Source: Streptomyces sp. NBC_00820 (GTDB taxonomy: Bacteria > Actinomycetota > Actinomycetes > Streptomycetales > Streptomycetaceae). From it: a DNA stretch of 64,000 nt. Both the position numbers and the translations under genes were made by a program. This document shows, piece by piece, positions 10,431-19,484 of the stretch (its first letter is position 1; the number at the start of each line of letters is the position of its first letter). The DNA is taken from NCBI RefSeq assembly GCF_036347055.1, contig NZ_CP108882.1, forward strand, positions 3,051,001-3,115,000, written 5' to 3'. The notes under the pieces are model-generated. The model did no database searches. It was not told where the DNA came from and was given only the letters and a program-made list of their open reading frames with translations.

Positions 10431-11840
10431 TCACTCGCCCGGCTGCATCTCCCGCTTGCGCAGGTAGACCAGGACCGCGCCGCCGATGACCACGAGGCCG
10501 ATGGCCACGCCGGCGATCATCGGGGTGACCGCGGAGGCACCGGTGGCGGCGAGGTCGGTGTCGACCGTGGCGGGGTCGGAGACCGCGGGGCCGGGCCGGC
10601 TGAGGGTCTGGGTGGTCTGCGTGGTGATCACGCCCTGCGTCTTGCAGTCGAGGACGCCGGTGAAGCGCTGGCTGAAGCCGTTGGAACCGGTGAGCGTGAA
10701 GTCGTACGGCTGGTCCTCCTGGAGCGGGACCGTGACCGTGCCGGCGGCTCCGGGGGCGACCGTGTGCTCGGCACCCATCAGCTCGAAGGTGAAGGGGAGG
10801 TCCCCCTTGTCGGCCGCGGTGACGTCCACGCCGCCCTTGGCGCAGTTCTTCCGCTCCGACACCGCCGGTATCGCGCCCTTGGCCGCCCAGGTGACGTCCG
10901 CGGCGGCGGACACGGTGGACTCGCTGGACCCGGCCAGGATCTGGGTGGGGCTGCGGGACTCGGAGGCGAAGGCGCGGCCCACCGGCACGGTGGTGGAGGC
11001 CAGCACGGCCAGCTCGGCCGAGCCGTCCGCCGCGTCCTCGGGAATGTCGAAGTACAGCCGGCTGCCGTCCGTCGCCGAGGTGATCACGTTGCCGGTCTTG
11101 TCGATGATCCGCACTCCGCTGTACGCGGCGTCCGCCGGCGCCGTCACCGTCACGCTGCGCGCGTTGGTGTGCACGGTCACCGGTCCCAGCAGGTCACCGG
11201 GGTGGCCGGAGACCGCGGGCGGGTCCAGGGTCAGCGAGGCCTGCGGCTCGGCGATGTCCCGGGCGCTCTTGTACAGATAGGCGGCGAGCTTCTCGGCCCG
11301 CGGGTCGACGGCGTCGACCTTCGCACCGTCCGAGTAGCGCCAGATGGCCACCTGCGTCCCGGCCGCCGCGTCCTGCTCGGTCAGACCGCTCGCGCCCGCC
11401 TCCCGGGCGAGCGCGGCGAGGTCGTTGACCTGGGGGTAGGAGTTCTGCAGGATCCAGCGGATCCGGCCGGCGTTCTTGTTGGCGCCCAGCGAGGTGCCGC
11501 TCCAGGGCGTCTCCTGGTACTGCGCGTCGCCCTGGACGGGGTTGTGGAGGTCGACGCCGTACGTCTGCAGGGTGCCGCCGTCGTTCACGGACATCTCGAA
11601 CAGACCCGCGGCCACCGGCTGGTCGGTGCCGTCCTCGTGGACCACGGCCTCGCCGTAGATCTTGAGGCCGTTGATCGTGGCCGTCGCCCCGCCCTGACTT
11701 CGCGGAGTGCCGTCGTCGGCGGCCAGGGCGGCACCGGCGCCGGACAGCACACCTGTCAGCGCCAGACCGGAGACCAGGGTCACGGCACCGGCCCGGACGG
11801 CACCGGTGGACCGGGCGAACCCAGAGAACGCAGCAAGCAC
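10431..11840 (-). CDS. Sortase-anchored TQXA-domain surface protein without the thioester cysteine
   Basis: 469 residues. A signal peptide covers residues 1-39 (ending AALA-ADDG). A TQXA/thioester-type domain follows at roughly 45-210, with the family's TQVAIWRYSD motif. Ig-like regions follow, then LAATG and a hydrophobic helix ending in RKREMQPGE: a class E sortase LAXTG signal. Family members normally form a Cys-Gln thioester with a Cys in a YC-x-D context; here that position reads YGVDLHNP, and the only cysteines are two near the C-terminal half (KNC, LDC). It should therefore be wall-anchored but unable to make the usual covalent host or matrix bond. The GTG at 11840 is chosen for AAGGGG 7 bases upstream. 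Confidence 0.88.
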   Translation of the reverse strand: MLAAFSGFARSTGAVRAGAVTLVSGLALTGVLSGAGAALAADDGTPRSQGGATATINGLKIYGEAVVHEDGTDQPVAAGLFEMSVNDGGTLQTYGVDLHNPVQGDAQYQETPWSGTSLGANKNAGRIRWILQNSYPQVNDLAALAREAGASGLTEQDAAAGTQVAIWRYSDGAKVDAVDPRAEKLAAYLYKSARDIAEPQASLTLDPPAVSGHPGDLLGPVTVHTNARSVTVTAPADAAYSGVRIIDKTGNVITSATDGSRLYFDIPEDAADGSAELAVLASTTVPVGRAFASESRSPTQILAGSSESTVSAAADVTWAAKGAIPAVSERKNCAKGGVDVTAADKGDLPFTFELMGAEHTVAPGAAGTVTVPLQEDQPYDFTLTGSNGFSQRFTGVLDCKTQGVITTQTTQTLSRPGPAVSDPATVDTDLAATGASAVTPMIAGVAIGLVVIGGAVLVYLRKREMQPGE

Positions 11841-12167
11841 AGAATTCCCCTTCGAGCAGGACCCATTGGACGTGGGGGGAGGTCCCACCAGCAGAATCGG
11901 CAGCCCCATGGGGCACGTCCGGCATCCTATGAATCAACCTGAACCCCGCTGGCCGGTCAGAAGGCCGGACGACCGATCCGATCCGTAATCGTTATCGCGG
12001 ACACCGCCTGTGAGCTGGGCGCTTATCGACAAATCCCCTGGTTCATAGGGGCGTTCGGAGCGCATTCACCGATAAGCCGCAGTTCCCTCAGGGCGGGACG
12101 CGAGGTGATGCGGCGGGGCCCGGCGGAACAGAGCCCGATCAGGTCAGGCGCGGACCCGTCCGTGACG
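11841..12167. other. Intergenic region with nested inverted repeats
   Basis: No gene is seen in these 327 bases. At 12021-12028 and 12070-12077 the arms gcttatcg/cgataagc enclose a smaller palindrome (cccct at 12035-12039, agggg at 12047-12051). The structure lies 3' of ssbB, whose transcript could terminate there, and upstream of the TQXA gene, where it could be an operator. Neither role is shown by the sequence alone. Confidence 0.4.
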
Positions 12168-12644
12168 TCACGTCACCATCACTGCCTCCGGGTGGGGTTG
12201 GGCCGCCTCACCCTCCCTGAGCGTCTCGGGTGGCGGTGTCTCCCACGCCGGCTCCGGACGTGCCGCCGGTGGTGGCGACTCGGGCCTGGGCGAGCGGCGG
12301 AAGGCCGCGGTGCCGCGCGCCAGATCGTGGCCGATCGTCACCGCGTCGATGTCGGCCGACGCCCAGCTCTGCTGCCCCGCCCGCACCTCCGTGCGCACCT
12401 TCAGCCGGCCCTGCACGACAACGGGCTGCCCCACCTCCACCGACGCCATCACATTGCCCGCCAGCTGGCGATTGGCCCACACCGTGAAGAAGTTGGTGTG
12501 GCCGTCCGTCCAGACGCTCTTCTCCCGGTCCCAGTACCGCGAGGTCACCGCCAGCCGGAACCTGACCGACGGCCCGGCCTGCAGTTCCCGGTACACCGGC
12601 GTCGTCGCCACGTTGCCCACCACGCAGACCAAGGTCTCGTTCAT
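12168..12644 (-). CDS. ssbB: Single-stranded DNA-binding protein SsbB
   Basis: 158 residues. The OB-fold spans about residues 1-115 (MNETLVCVVGNVATTPVYRE, then FRLAVTSRYWDREKS and the WANRQLAGNV region). The C-terminal tail is short, Pro/Glu-rich and ends in EAVMVT, lacking the acidic DDDIPF-type tip used by housekeeping SsbA to recruit repair proteins. This is the pattern of the second Streptomyces SSB, SsbB, which in S. coelicolor is needed for chromosome segregation during sporulation. The ATG at 12644 has AGGGG six bases upstream. Its place next to two GTPase genes agrees with the S. coelicolor order. Confidence 0.9.
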   Translation of the reverse strand: MNETLVCVVGNVATTPVYRELQAGPSVRFRLAVTSRYWDREKSVWTDGHTNFFTVWANRQLAGNVMASVEVGQPVVVQGRLKVRTEVRAGQQSWASADIDAVTIGHDLARGTAAFRRSPRPESPPPAARPEPAWETPPPETLREGEAAQPHPEAVMVT

Positions 12645-13149
12645 CGCGCACCCCTCACTCGCCCGGCCCGTTCCGGCCGGGCGGACCCCCGTACGAGCCC
12701 CTCCCGTACGGCCCGCGACCGCGTCCGCGGCAGACCGCACACCGCGTACTCACGTACCCGTGCGCGCACCTGCCCCGTGCCGCCATCCCTGCCGGCCCTG
12801 CGACGCGATCGCCGTGGGACCAGACTGCCCCCGTCGGACCGAGTCCGCTGAACGCTGTGGACGACCGCGCGCCTGTGGACAACCCCGCCACCCGCACGGG
12901 TGATCCATGCGGCCCAGCCGCCGGTCAGCCGCCCATCGGCCGACCCCGCCGGTCCCCGCCGGCCCTCACCAGGTCGACCGCCGAACCCCACCGGCCGGCC
13001 CGCCCCGGGCGCCCCACGCGCCCGCACACCTACGCGCCCGCGCCCACGCTCACGCCCGCCTCACGCCACCCCCATAACTCTCGCCACCTCCGCCACTCTG
13101 GCCACTCTGGCCAGGCCACCCCGGCCACCCTGGCCACCCGCTCAGCCCG
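12645..13149. repeat. 505-base intergenic region with ctctggcca-type short repeats
   Basis: No convincing gene on either strand. At 13081-13140 the bases form runs of a 9-12 base motif (ccactctgg, ccaccctgg, ccaccccgg), a pyrimidine/purine-skewed tract just 3' of the GTPase gene. Reading frames across it are shadows with low-complexity Pro/Arg translations. The segment next to 12645 should hold the ssbB promoter. Confidence 0.4.
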
Positions 13150-15417
13150 TCACCCCACCCCCGCCTGCACAACCCGCCCGTACTGCTCCCGCACCTCCCG
13201 GTATCGCAGCAGCTCCGCGGCCAGCGGGTCGAGCACGCGGGCCCGGCCGCAGCTCGCGGCGGCCTCACGCAGCCGCCTCTCCGCATCCGTGCCGTACCGC
13301 CGCGCCGGCCCCCGTGCCGCCATCCGGCAGCTCCACTCCACCAGCGGGCCGCCGACGATCCCGCACAGCATCAACAGCACCGGCACCCCGAGGTTGGGGG
13401 CCATGACTCCGGCGATCTGGCCCACCAGCCACAACCCGCCCACGACCTGGAGGAGCGTCATCGCCGCCTGGACCAGGACGGCCACCGGCCACCACCCGGG
13501 CCGGGGCGGCCGGCCCGCCGGCATTCCGGCACGGGCCGCCAGCTCGTCCAGCGCCTCGGGCAACCCCTGGGAGCCCCGTGCGGCCGCCTCGCGCACCGCC
13601 TGCGACCAAGGCGCGGGCAGCCCCGAGGAAGCGCGGTCGGACACCGAACGGACCGCCTGCTCCACGCGCTGGCGCGCCGTGGCCTCCTCGTCGGCCTGGG
13701 TGCGCAGCGGCAGACTGCCCGTGACGGGACCCCGGCTTCGGTTCTGGTGCCAGCGCCACAGCCGCAGCCAGGGGGTGCCGCAGGCGCGGTTGGCGTTGCG
13801 CAGCCAGGCGCGTTCGGCAGCCTCGCCGGCCGCCGTGGCGCCGACCGCGTCGGCGAGCCGGGCGGAGAAGTCCTCCCGCGCCTCCTCGCTGAGGCCGTTG
13901 TGCCGTCCCGTGGCGTACACGGGCCGCAGTCCCGAAGCGGCGGCGTCCACGTCGGCGGACACCCGGCGGGCGGCCGCGCCGCGCGCCGTCACGAACTGGC
14001 CCAGGGACTCCCGCAGTTCACCCACGCCCTTGCCGGTGAGCGCGGACAGGGCGAGCACGGTGGCGCCCGGCTCTCCGTGCTCACCGAGCGCGATGCCGTC
14101 CTCGTCGAGGAGCCGGCGCAGGTCGTCCAGGACCTGGTCGGCGGCCTCCCCGGGCAGCCGGTCGACCTGGTTGAGGACGACGAACATGACTTCGGCGTGA
14201 CCGGCCATGGGCCGCAGATAGCGCTCGTGCAGGACGGCGTCGGCGTACTTCTCGGGGTCGACCACCCAGATGACCGCGTCCACGAGCTTCAGGATCCGGT
14301 CGACCTGTTCGCGGTGCTGTACGGCGGCGGAGTCGTGGTCGGGCAGGTCGATCAGGACCAGTCCGCGCAACTGTGCCTCGGCCTCCGCGCTCTGCAAGGG
14401 GCGGCGGCGCAGCCGGCCGGGGATGCCGAGCCGGTCGATGAGGGTCGCGGCGCCGTCGCTCCAGCTGCACGCGATGGGGGACGCGGTGGTCGGGCGCCGT
14501 ACCCCGGTCTCCGAGATCGCCACGCCGGCCATGGTGTTGAACAGCTGCGACTTGCCGCTGCCGGTGGCGCCCGCGATGGCGACGACGGTGTGCTGCCCGG
14601 AGAGCCTGCGCCGGGCGGCCGCCTCGTCGAGCACCCGGCCCGCTTCGGCGAGGGTGTCGCTGTCCAGGCGGGCGCGGGACAGTCCGACCAGCTCGCGCAG
14701 CGCGTCCAGGCGGGAGCGCAGCGGGCCGTCGTAGGCCAGCGGCTCCGGGCCGTTGCCGCCGCTGTTGCCGCCGCGCGCGGTGGCGTCGAGGGCACCGGTG
14801 TGCTCGGCGGCGAGGGTGGCGGCCTCCCTCTCGGTCACGCGGCGGGCGATGAGGCCGTCGTCCCAGACCTCGGCGGGATCGGGGTCCGCACCCGGGTCAC
14901 CGCCGTCGCCCACGCGCGCGCGAGCCCCACGGACGTCCTCGCCGCCGTCGCTCTCGCCCGCCGCGGCCTCCACGTCGCCGCCGCCCTCGCCCTCCCCGTC
15001 ACCGTCGACCTCGGCCTCGATCCCGGACTCGCGCACCGAACCGGCCTCCGTACGAGCCTCCGCGTCACCCTCACCGGCGGGACGACCGCTCACGACGCTC
15101 CCCGGACCGGAGCCCGCTCCCCGGGGTCCGTCGGCCCGCTCGGTGACCCGCTCGTCCGCCGCCGCCTGCCTGAAGTCACCCGTGTGGCGGTCCGCTGAAT
15201 CCGGATGACCGGTGCGGTCTGCGTGCCCCGAATAGCCGCCGTGCCCGGCGTGATCCATGCGATCCGTGTCCATGTGATCTGCGTGATCTGCGCGACCTGC
15301 GTGATCCATGTGATCCGTGCGATCTACGTGGTCCGCGTGATCTGTGTGATCTGTGTAATCCATGTGGTCCGCGCGATCCGTGTGGTCCCTGTGGTCGTGG
15401 TCAGTGACGGCGGTCAC
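13150..15417 (-). CDS. Dynamin/YfjP-like GTPase with His/Asp-repeat N-terminus
   Basis: 755 residues. The P-loop GTPase core starts near residue 270: G1 AGATGSGKS, G3 DLPDHDS, G4 NQVD. A C-terminal pair of hydrophobic segments (ALVQAAMTLL to LMLCGIVGG) suggests membrane association, as in bacterial dynamin-like proteins. The first 75 residues are almost entirely DH, TD and MD units encoded by 9-base tandem repeats, and residues 76-200 are acidic low complexity. The GTG at 15417 has GGAGAGG six bases upstream and lies 4 bases after the stop of the second GTPase gene, so the two GTPases are coupled and probably work as a pair. A later in-frame start would drop the repeat, but no better ribosome site is seen. 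Confidence 0.85.
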   Translation of the reverse strand: MTAVTDHDHRDHTDRADHMDYTDHTDHADHVDRTDHMDHAGRADHADHMDTDRMDHAGHGGYSGHADRTGHPDSADRHTGDFRQAAADERVTERADGPRGAGSGPGSVVSGRPAGEGDAEARTEAGSVRESGIEAEVDGDGEGEGGGDVEAAAGESDGGEDVRGARARVGDGGDPGADPDPAEVWDDGLIARRVTEREAATLAAEHTGALDATARGGNSGGNGPEPLAYDGPLRSRLDALRELVGLSRARLDSDTLAEAGRVLDEAAARRRLSGQHTVVAIAGATGSGKSQLFNTMAGVAISETGVRRPTTASPIACSWSDGAATLIDRLGIPGRLRRRPLQSAEAEAQLRGLVLIDLPDHDSAAVQHREQVDRILKLVDAVIWVVDPEKYADAVLHERYLRPMAGHAEVMFVVLNQVDRLPGEAADQVLDDLRRLLDEDGIALGEHGEPGATVLALSALTGKGVGELRESLGQFVTARGAAARRVSADVDAAASGLRPVYATGRHNGLSEEAREDFSARLADAVGATAAGEAAERAWLRNANRACGTPWLRLWRWHQNRSRGPVTGSLPLRTQADEEATARQRVEQAVRSVSDRASSGLPAPWSQAVREAAARGSQGLPEALDELAARAGMPAGRPPRPGWWPVAVLVQAAMTLLQVVGGLWLVGQIAGVMAPNLGVPVLLMLCGIVGGPLVEWSCRMAARGPARRYGTDAERRLREAAASCGRARVLDPLAAELLRYREVREQYGRVVQAGVG
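15193..15402 (-). repeat. Nine-base tandem repeat encoding His-Asp-X triplets
   Basis: On the plus strand the unit is gtgatctgc/gtggtccgc, repeated with variations more than 15 times, densest at 15240-15400. Read on the minus strand in the GTPase frame it gives a run of D-H-X units (X = Thr, Met, Ala, Arg). The phase is kept at a multiple of three throughout, so unit number can change without breaking the gene. Confidence 0.8.
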
Positions 15418-15420
15418 CGG

Positions 15421-17028
15421 TCACCTCTCCTTCTGCAGTACGGACAGCGCGGCGATGAGTTCGGCCTGGGGCTCGGCGTGGACGTCCAGGGCGTCGAGCG
15501 GGGCGAGGCGGCGCTCGCGCTCGGTGTGCATGACGCGGTCGACGTGCTCGGTCAGCAGGCGTCCGGCGCGGTCGCGCAGCCGCAGCGCGCCGTGGGCGCC
15601 GATCCGTTCGGCGAGCCTCTCGCCCGAGGCGCGCGCCCGGCGTCCGCCCAGCAGCGCGGTGGCGACGAGGGCGGCGACGGCCTCGGGGTCGGGGGCGCTG
15701 CCGCGCTCGAGTTGCCGCGCCTCCTCCTCGGCGTACTCCTCCAGCTCGCGCCGCCAGCGTCGTACGGCGAGCCCGATGCGGTGCTCGGCGCCCTCCAGAG
15801 CCGGATCGCGGTCGGTGAGCCCCGGCGCGCGGGCGGCGGGCTCGCGCCGCCAGGCCTCGTCGATCCGCTCGTCGGCGGCGGTGACGACGCACAGCAGCAG
15901 TGCGGCCAGGCTCTCCACGAGGGCGTCGAGGAGCTCGCCCGCCGTGCAGTCCAGGGGGAAGGCGCGCCATCGCTTGAGGGCGTCCCCGGCGAGTACGGCC
16001 CCTGACTGGAGCCGGCGGCGTACGCGCGCGAGCTCGCTGTCGTAGGCGCCGTCGACGGCGGAGGTGAGCCGTAGGGCGGCCGCGTACTGGGCGGCGGCGG
16101 CACCGGCCAGCTCGGGCATACGGGACTTCAGCGAGTCCAGGAGGCCGTAGGCCGTACGGGCCATGATGTCCTGCCGGGCCGCGGGGTCCTGGGCGTGGTC
16201 CACGAGCCAGGTCCGCAGGGGCGCCACGGCGGAGGCGGGCAGCAGCCCGCCACCCCAGGCGGACTCGGGCAGCTCGGGCACGGTGAACCGGGGTAGGTCG
16301 CCGAGGCCGGCCTTGGTGAGCAGGGCGCCGTACTGGCGGGAGACCTCCGAGACGACCTGGTGGGGGACGCGGTCGAGGACGGTCACCAGGGTGGCGCGGT
16401 ACTCCTTGGCGGTGCGCAGCAGGTGCCAGGGGACGGCGTCGGCGTAGCGGGAGGCGGTGGTGACCATGACCCAGATGTCGGCGGCGCAGAGCAGCTCGGC
16501 GGCGAGGACGCGGTTGTCGGCGATCAGGGAGTCGATGTCGGGGGCGTCGAGCAGGGCGAGCCCGCGAGGGAGGGTCTCGGCGGTCTCGACACGCAGCACG
16601 CGCGCGGGGTTCTCGCCGGGGAGGAGAAGGTCGTCGGCCGGGTCCCGGTGGGGCACCCAGACCCGGGTGAGGTCGGGGAGCACCCGCATTCCGCTGAACC
16701 AGTGATGATCCTCCGGATGGCATACGAGCACCGGGGTCCGGGTCGTCGGCCGGAGCACGCCCGCCTCGCTGACGCGCCGCCCCACGAGGGAGTTGACCAA
16801 GGTCGACTTCCCGGCGCCGGTGGAGCCGCCGATGACGGCCAGCAGCGGGGCCTCGGGGGACCGGAGTCTGGGTACCAGGTAGTCGTCGAGCTGCGCGAGG
16901 AGTTCGTCGCGGTTGGCACGCGCGCGTGGGGCTCCCTGCAGGGGCAGCGGAAAGCGTGCGGCGGCGACACGGTCGCGCAGCGCGGAGAGTGTGTCGAGCA
17001 GCTGAGGCCGTACGTCCAAGGTCACCAC
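15421..17028 (-). CDS. Dynamin-family GTPase, partner of the downstream GTPase
   Basis: About 535 residues. P-loop [10 protein letters not shown] near residues 68-77, switch region [11 protein letters not shown]3 DAPDIDS, and a G4-like VLDRVP rather than classical NKxD. The remainder is helical and rich in Arg/Glu/Ala, as expected for a dynamin stalk. It is the first gene of a two-GTPase operon: its stop lies 4 bases before the GTG of the next GTPase. The start is taken as the first of two GTG codons at 17023-17028 ([11 protein letters not shown]). No Shine-Dalgarno is visible, so the transcript may be leaderless. Its role is not known with certainty. Confidence 0.85.
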   Translation of the reverse strand: MVTLDVRPQLLDTLSALRDRVAAARFPLPLQGAPRARANRDELLAQLDDYLVPRLRSPEAPLLAVIGGSTGAGKSTLVNSLVGRRVSEAGVLRPTTRTPVLVCHPEDHHWFSGMRVLPDLTRVWVPHRDPADDLLLPGENPARVLRVETAETLPRGLALLDAPDIDSLIADNRVLAAELLCAADIWVMVTTASRYADAVPWHLLRTAKEYRATLVTVLDRVPHQVVSEVSRQYGALLTKAGLGDLPRFTVPELPESAWGGGLLPASAVAPLRTWLVDHAQDPAARQDIMARTAYGLLDSLKSRMPELAGAAAAQYAAALRLTSAVDGAYDSELARVRRRLQSGAVLAGDALKRWRAFPLDCTAGELLDALVESLAALLLCVVTAADERIDEAWRREPAARAPGLTDRDPALEGAEHRIGLAVRRWRRELEEYAEEEARQLERGSAPDPEAVAALVATALLGGRRARASGERLAERIGAHGALRLRDRAGRLLTEHVDRVMHTERERRLAPLDALDVHAEPQAELIAALSVLQKER

Positions 17029-17300
17029 ATGCGAAGAATGCCCAATTTTAGGGGAATTCTGAAGCATATGGACATGTCTGCGCGCCGACGGGACACAACG
17101 GGGCGGAAGGGGCGACCGAGACATCGGCATAGTCCAGGCATAACGAGTGCACAACACCCGGCGCGCCGGGCGTCAAAAGCGATGCATGATTCGTACCTGC
17201 CTGCGATTATCAGGACCGCTTCACCGAACCTCCACACCGAGCCGCGGAGGCGAAGCGACAGGGTCGGGGAACGAGGAGCTTTATCCTTGTCCCGCACCAA

Positions 17301-17376
17301 GCCCCCGTAGCTCAGTGGATAGAGCAGGCGCCTTCTAAGCGCTTGGCCGCAGGTTCGAGTCCTGCCGGGGGCGCCA
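17301..17376 (+). tRNA. tRNA-Arg, anticodon UCU
   Basis: A complete cloverleaf is visible. The acceptor GCCCCCG (17301-17307) pairs with CGGGGGC (17366-17372). The D-arm is GCTC...GAGC, and the anticodon stem is GGCGC/GCGCT with loop CTTCTAA, placing UCU at 17334-17336. The T-arm GTTCGAGTC and encoded CCA at 17374-17376 complete it. It is followed at once by a strong terminator, then by integrase remnants, marking it as an integration target. Confidence 0.97.
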
Positions 17377-17382
17377 CCCCTC

Positions 17383-17406
17383 GCCCTCCCTCCGGGAGGG
17401 CTTTTT
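17383..17406 (+). terminator. Rho-independent terminator of the tRNA gene
   Basis: Perfect 8-bp stem (gccctccc/gggagggc), loop TCC and five Ts at 17402-17406, seven bases after the tRNA CCA end. Confidence 0.92.
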
Positions 17407-17542
17407 GCTGGTCAGAGTAGGTACGGCAGACGCGACGAAGCCCCGGGGGCTCCCCTGGCGATCAAGGAAAGGCCCCAGGGCCGCCCGGCTGCCACCGGGT
17501 CTCCGCGGGCCGCCTTGTCGAGTACGTGCCGAAGTTTCCCGG

Positions 17543-17830
17543 TCAAGAAACCTCAGCCCGGATCGGGCGGCTCGGGAAGATCCCCGCGACTTCCAGGAGC
17601 CGTTTCAGGTCAGACAGCAGCCCCTCGGCGCACCGGGCGTAGGTGGCCGGCAGCACCAGCACGCCGTTCCCGGCCCAGTCCGCCACCTGCGCGGGCGGGA
17701 TCCCGTCGTTGAGTCACTTCGTCAGGTACGTGGGCCGGATGGTCGTACACACGCCTCCCCGTGGGCGACTCGAAGACGCGAGGAGGCAGCACCGCCTCGC
17801 GCGCCGCGCCGAGCCCGACGGATGACCGAA
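17543..17830 (-). pseudogene. Tyrosine recombinase (integrase) C-terminal remnant, copy 1
   Basis: The minus strand encodes, in one frame, LNDGIPPAQVADWAGN... followed by TYARCAEGL and a stop at 17543-17545. This is the C-terminal catalytic part of actinobacterial integrases, including the region that normally holds the Tyr nucleophile (here in TYAR). Upstream, the conserved RVYD(L)RH block is broken: GRRVYD is followed by a frameshift and an in-frame change of phase, and no N-terminal domain exists. The fragment reads toward the tRNA-Arg 3' end about 170 bases away, the usual arrangement of int in elements integrated at a tRNA. It is non-functional. Confidence 0.75.
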
Positions 17831-17858
17831 ACCCGAGAACGCCACCCGTTGGCCTCGG

Positions 17859-18074
17859 GTGACGCTTGACCGTCTGCCCTGGACGATCTCGTGCCGCCTG
17901 GGCGGCTTGCTGTGGAAGCAGCTGGGCATGTCGTATCCCAGCGCGCTGGGCTGGGCGGTTGAGATCGAGCGAGCGGCTGAGGTAGCCGACAGACCCGCAA
18001 TGGAGATGTTCTTCGACATGCTGGACGAGTTTCGCGCCGACGGCACCAGGAGCCCGCGGCAGCCTCCGCCGTGA
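17859..18074 (+). CDS. Small hypothetical protein or gene remnant, 71 aa
   Basis: Starts with GTG just beyond the integrase remnant. The second half (SALGWAVEIERAAEVADRP, then AMEMFFDMLDEFRADGT) looks like genuine amphipathic helix, while the first part is less convincing. No ribosome site or family is recognised. It may be the tail of a longer gene lost when the island decayed. Confidence 0.35.
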   Translation: MTLDRLPWTISCRLGGLLWKQLGMSYPSALGWAVEIERAAEVADRPAMEMFFDMLDEFRADGTRSPRQPPP

Positions 18075-18376
18075 GGCCGCTACTCGACCACGCCAAACCC
18101 CACCGGCACTGCCCCCGCCTTCCCACACACTCCGATCAGACGGGCACAGCCAAACCAAGGCAAGCGGTGACAAGCATCAGGTGAAGCCACGGCGCAGTAT
18201 CAACTGAGACCGGACACCGTGTGATCGCCGGGGATGCGGCAGAGCTTTCCCTGCTTCATCCAGCCCCGGCTCCGCTGCGCCGACGCGCGCCCGCATGTGG
18301 ATAGGACCGGTCACCGTCTTGGCGGAGAAATTTCGTACGCACCCCACCCGGGCGCCGATCGTGATCGTCTTGAGGC
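18075..18376. other. Intergenic part of the decayed island
   Basis: I see no gene, clear hairpin or repeat here. Base composition is less GC-biased than in flanking core genes, in keeping with a degenerate mobile region. Confidence 0.4.
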
Positions 18377-18841
18377 GTGGAGTCCATCATCGCCAGCGCC
18401 ATAGCCGTCCTCGGAACCCTGCTCGGGTCTGGAATCACTCTGGCGTTTCAGCAGCGCACCACCGACAGGAGCCATCAGTTCACCCGCCGCGAGAAGCTAC
18501 GCCAGGAGCGACTCGATGCCTACTCCGCCTATGCCGGCGCGTTGGTCAACTACCGCCGCTGCCTGGTTCACCTCTGGTTCTGTGAGCACGAACAGCCCTC
18601 ACCGGAGGATCCCGACACGGTGCGCATCCGTGCCTACGACTTGCGCTCCCATGCGCAAGACGCCCTCTTCCGCGTACAGATGCTGACGGATGACGGGCGG
18701 CTGAGCCAGGCTGCGGAAGACGTGCTTACGGACATCACGAAGCTGCCCAAGACGGACAGTCAGGCCGAGTTGGACGAGCTGAGAGTGCGGACCCGTGACA
18801 ACATCAGCCGACTCGTCGGCTCGGCCAAGCAACACCTGTGA
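18377..18841 (+). CDS. Hypothetical protein with N-terminal membrane anchor, 154 aa
   Basis: One predicted membrane segment at residues 4-24 (IIASAIAVLGTLLGSGITL), then a long charged helical region (QQRTTDRSHQFTRREKLR, then HAQDALFRVQMLTDDGR) likely to form a cytoplasmic coiled coil. The start is GTG at 18377 with only a weak GAGG-like site. Proteins of this shape are frequent in Streptomyces accessory regions; I know no function for them. It is complete and codon use looks normal, so it may be an active cargo gene of the island. Confidence 0.65.
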   Translation: MESIIASAIAVLGTLLGSGITLAFQQRTTDRSHQFTRREKLRQERLDAYSAYAGALVNYRRCLVHLWFCEHEQPSPEDPDTVRIRAYDLRSHAQDALFRVQMLTDDGRLSQAAEDVLTDITKLPKTDSQAELDELRVRTRDNISRLVGSAKQHL

Positions 18842-19037
18842 GTCGCCTACAGGTCGCTGGCTGACGTCGCACACCGACCACGACCGCGCCACAAGCGCAC
18901 CAACTAGGGCGGCCAACGGTGCGGAGTCGTAGCGGAAGGCCAGCGACGCCTGCGGCCGCACCGCGACTGTTGGCCCCGGTCAGCGGCTGAGTCCCCAGCA
19001 GGACACCGAAGTTGGTCATGCAAGAACAACTGCTGTC

Positions 19038-19475
19038 ATGGACGATGACCGCATGCATTACTTCAACGGGACAGGTTGGCGCGCGATCTTCACCGGCACG
19101 GAAACGATGATCGGTCGGACGGTGGACGCGGACGCCTGGGACGAGGTGACGGGCGTTGCCCTCGTTGTCGATCCCAAGCGCGGTACCCGCCGGCTGGTGA
19201 CGGACTACCCGGACTTCTCGCACCTAGAGCGAGCTGATCAGATAGTGGCTGCCGTCCCCGGAGGCGGCTGGCGCGCTGTTCCCGGCCCACTCGGCCACCT
19301 GCGCGGGCGGGATCCCGTCGTTGAGCCACTTGGCCATACGGGCGTGCCGGAGGTCGTACACACGCTTGCCGGACGGCGAGTCGAAGACATGCGGAGCCAG
19401 TACCGGCTCGGCTTCGCCTGGGTCGACGGTGGACGGGATGGGAGCTGGGGAAGGCGGTGGGTTGAGGAGGGATGA
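19038..19475 (+). pseudogene. Truncated hypothetical gene fused to antisense integrase sequence
   Basis: The first 75-80 residues (MHYFNGTGWRAIFTGTETMI, then LVVDPKRGTRR and DYPDFSHLERADQI) look like a real, conserved small actinobacterial protein. From about base 19270, after VPGGGWRAV, the frame enters sequence that is the reverse complement of an integrase fragment, and the remaining residues are a meaningless antisense translation. The gene has been cut by insertion or deletion at that point. The promoter and start may still work, but the product is chimeric. Confidence 0.55.
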
Positions 19476-19484
19476 TGCCGTCAT
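19224..19484 (-). pseudogene. Tyrosine recombinase C-terminal remnant, copy 2
   Basis: The minus strand holds an intact stretch of the integrase catalytic domain: VFDSPSGKRVYDLRHAR, then MAKWLNDGIPPAQVAEWAGNS. It includes the conserved RxxR/H box II residues (LRH). It breaks off right after AGNS, before the Tyr nucleophile, at the same point where the opposing gene is truncated. The nucleotides of this copy and of copy 1 at 17630-17790 are clearly related (long identical runs such as cacctgcgcgggcgggatcc), so they descend from two insertions of related elements or one duplication. Confidence 0.7.

Noticed and set aside
12857..14200. A plus-strand frame spanning the intergenic region into the GTPase
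   Set aside because: Low-complexity Ser/Arg/Pro translation, and its second half is antisense to a certain gene.
13747..15198. A 483-codon plus-strand frame opposite the GTPase
   Set aside because: The minus strand carries G1, G3 and G4 motifs; the plus frame is a composition shadow.
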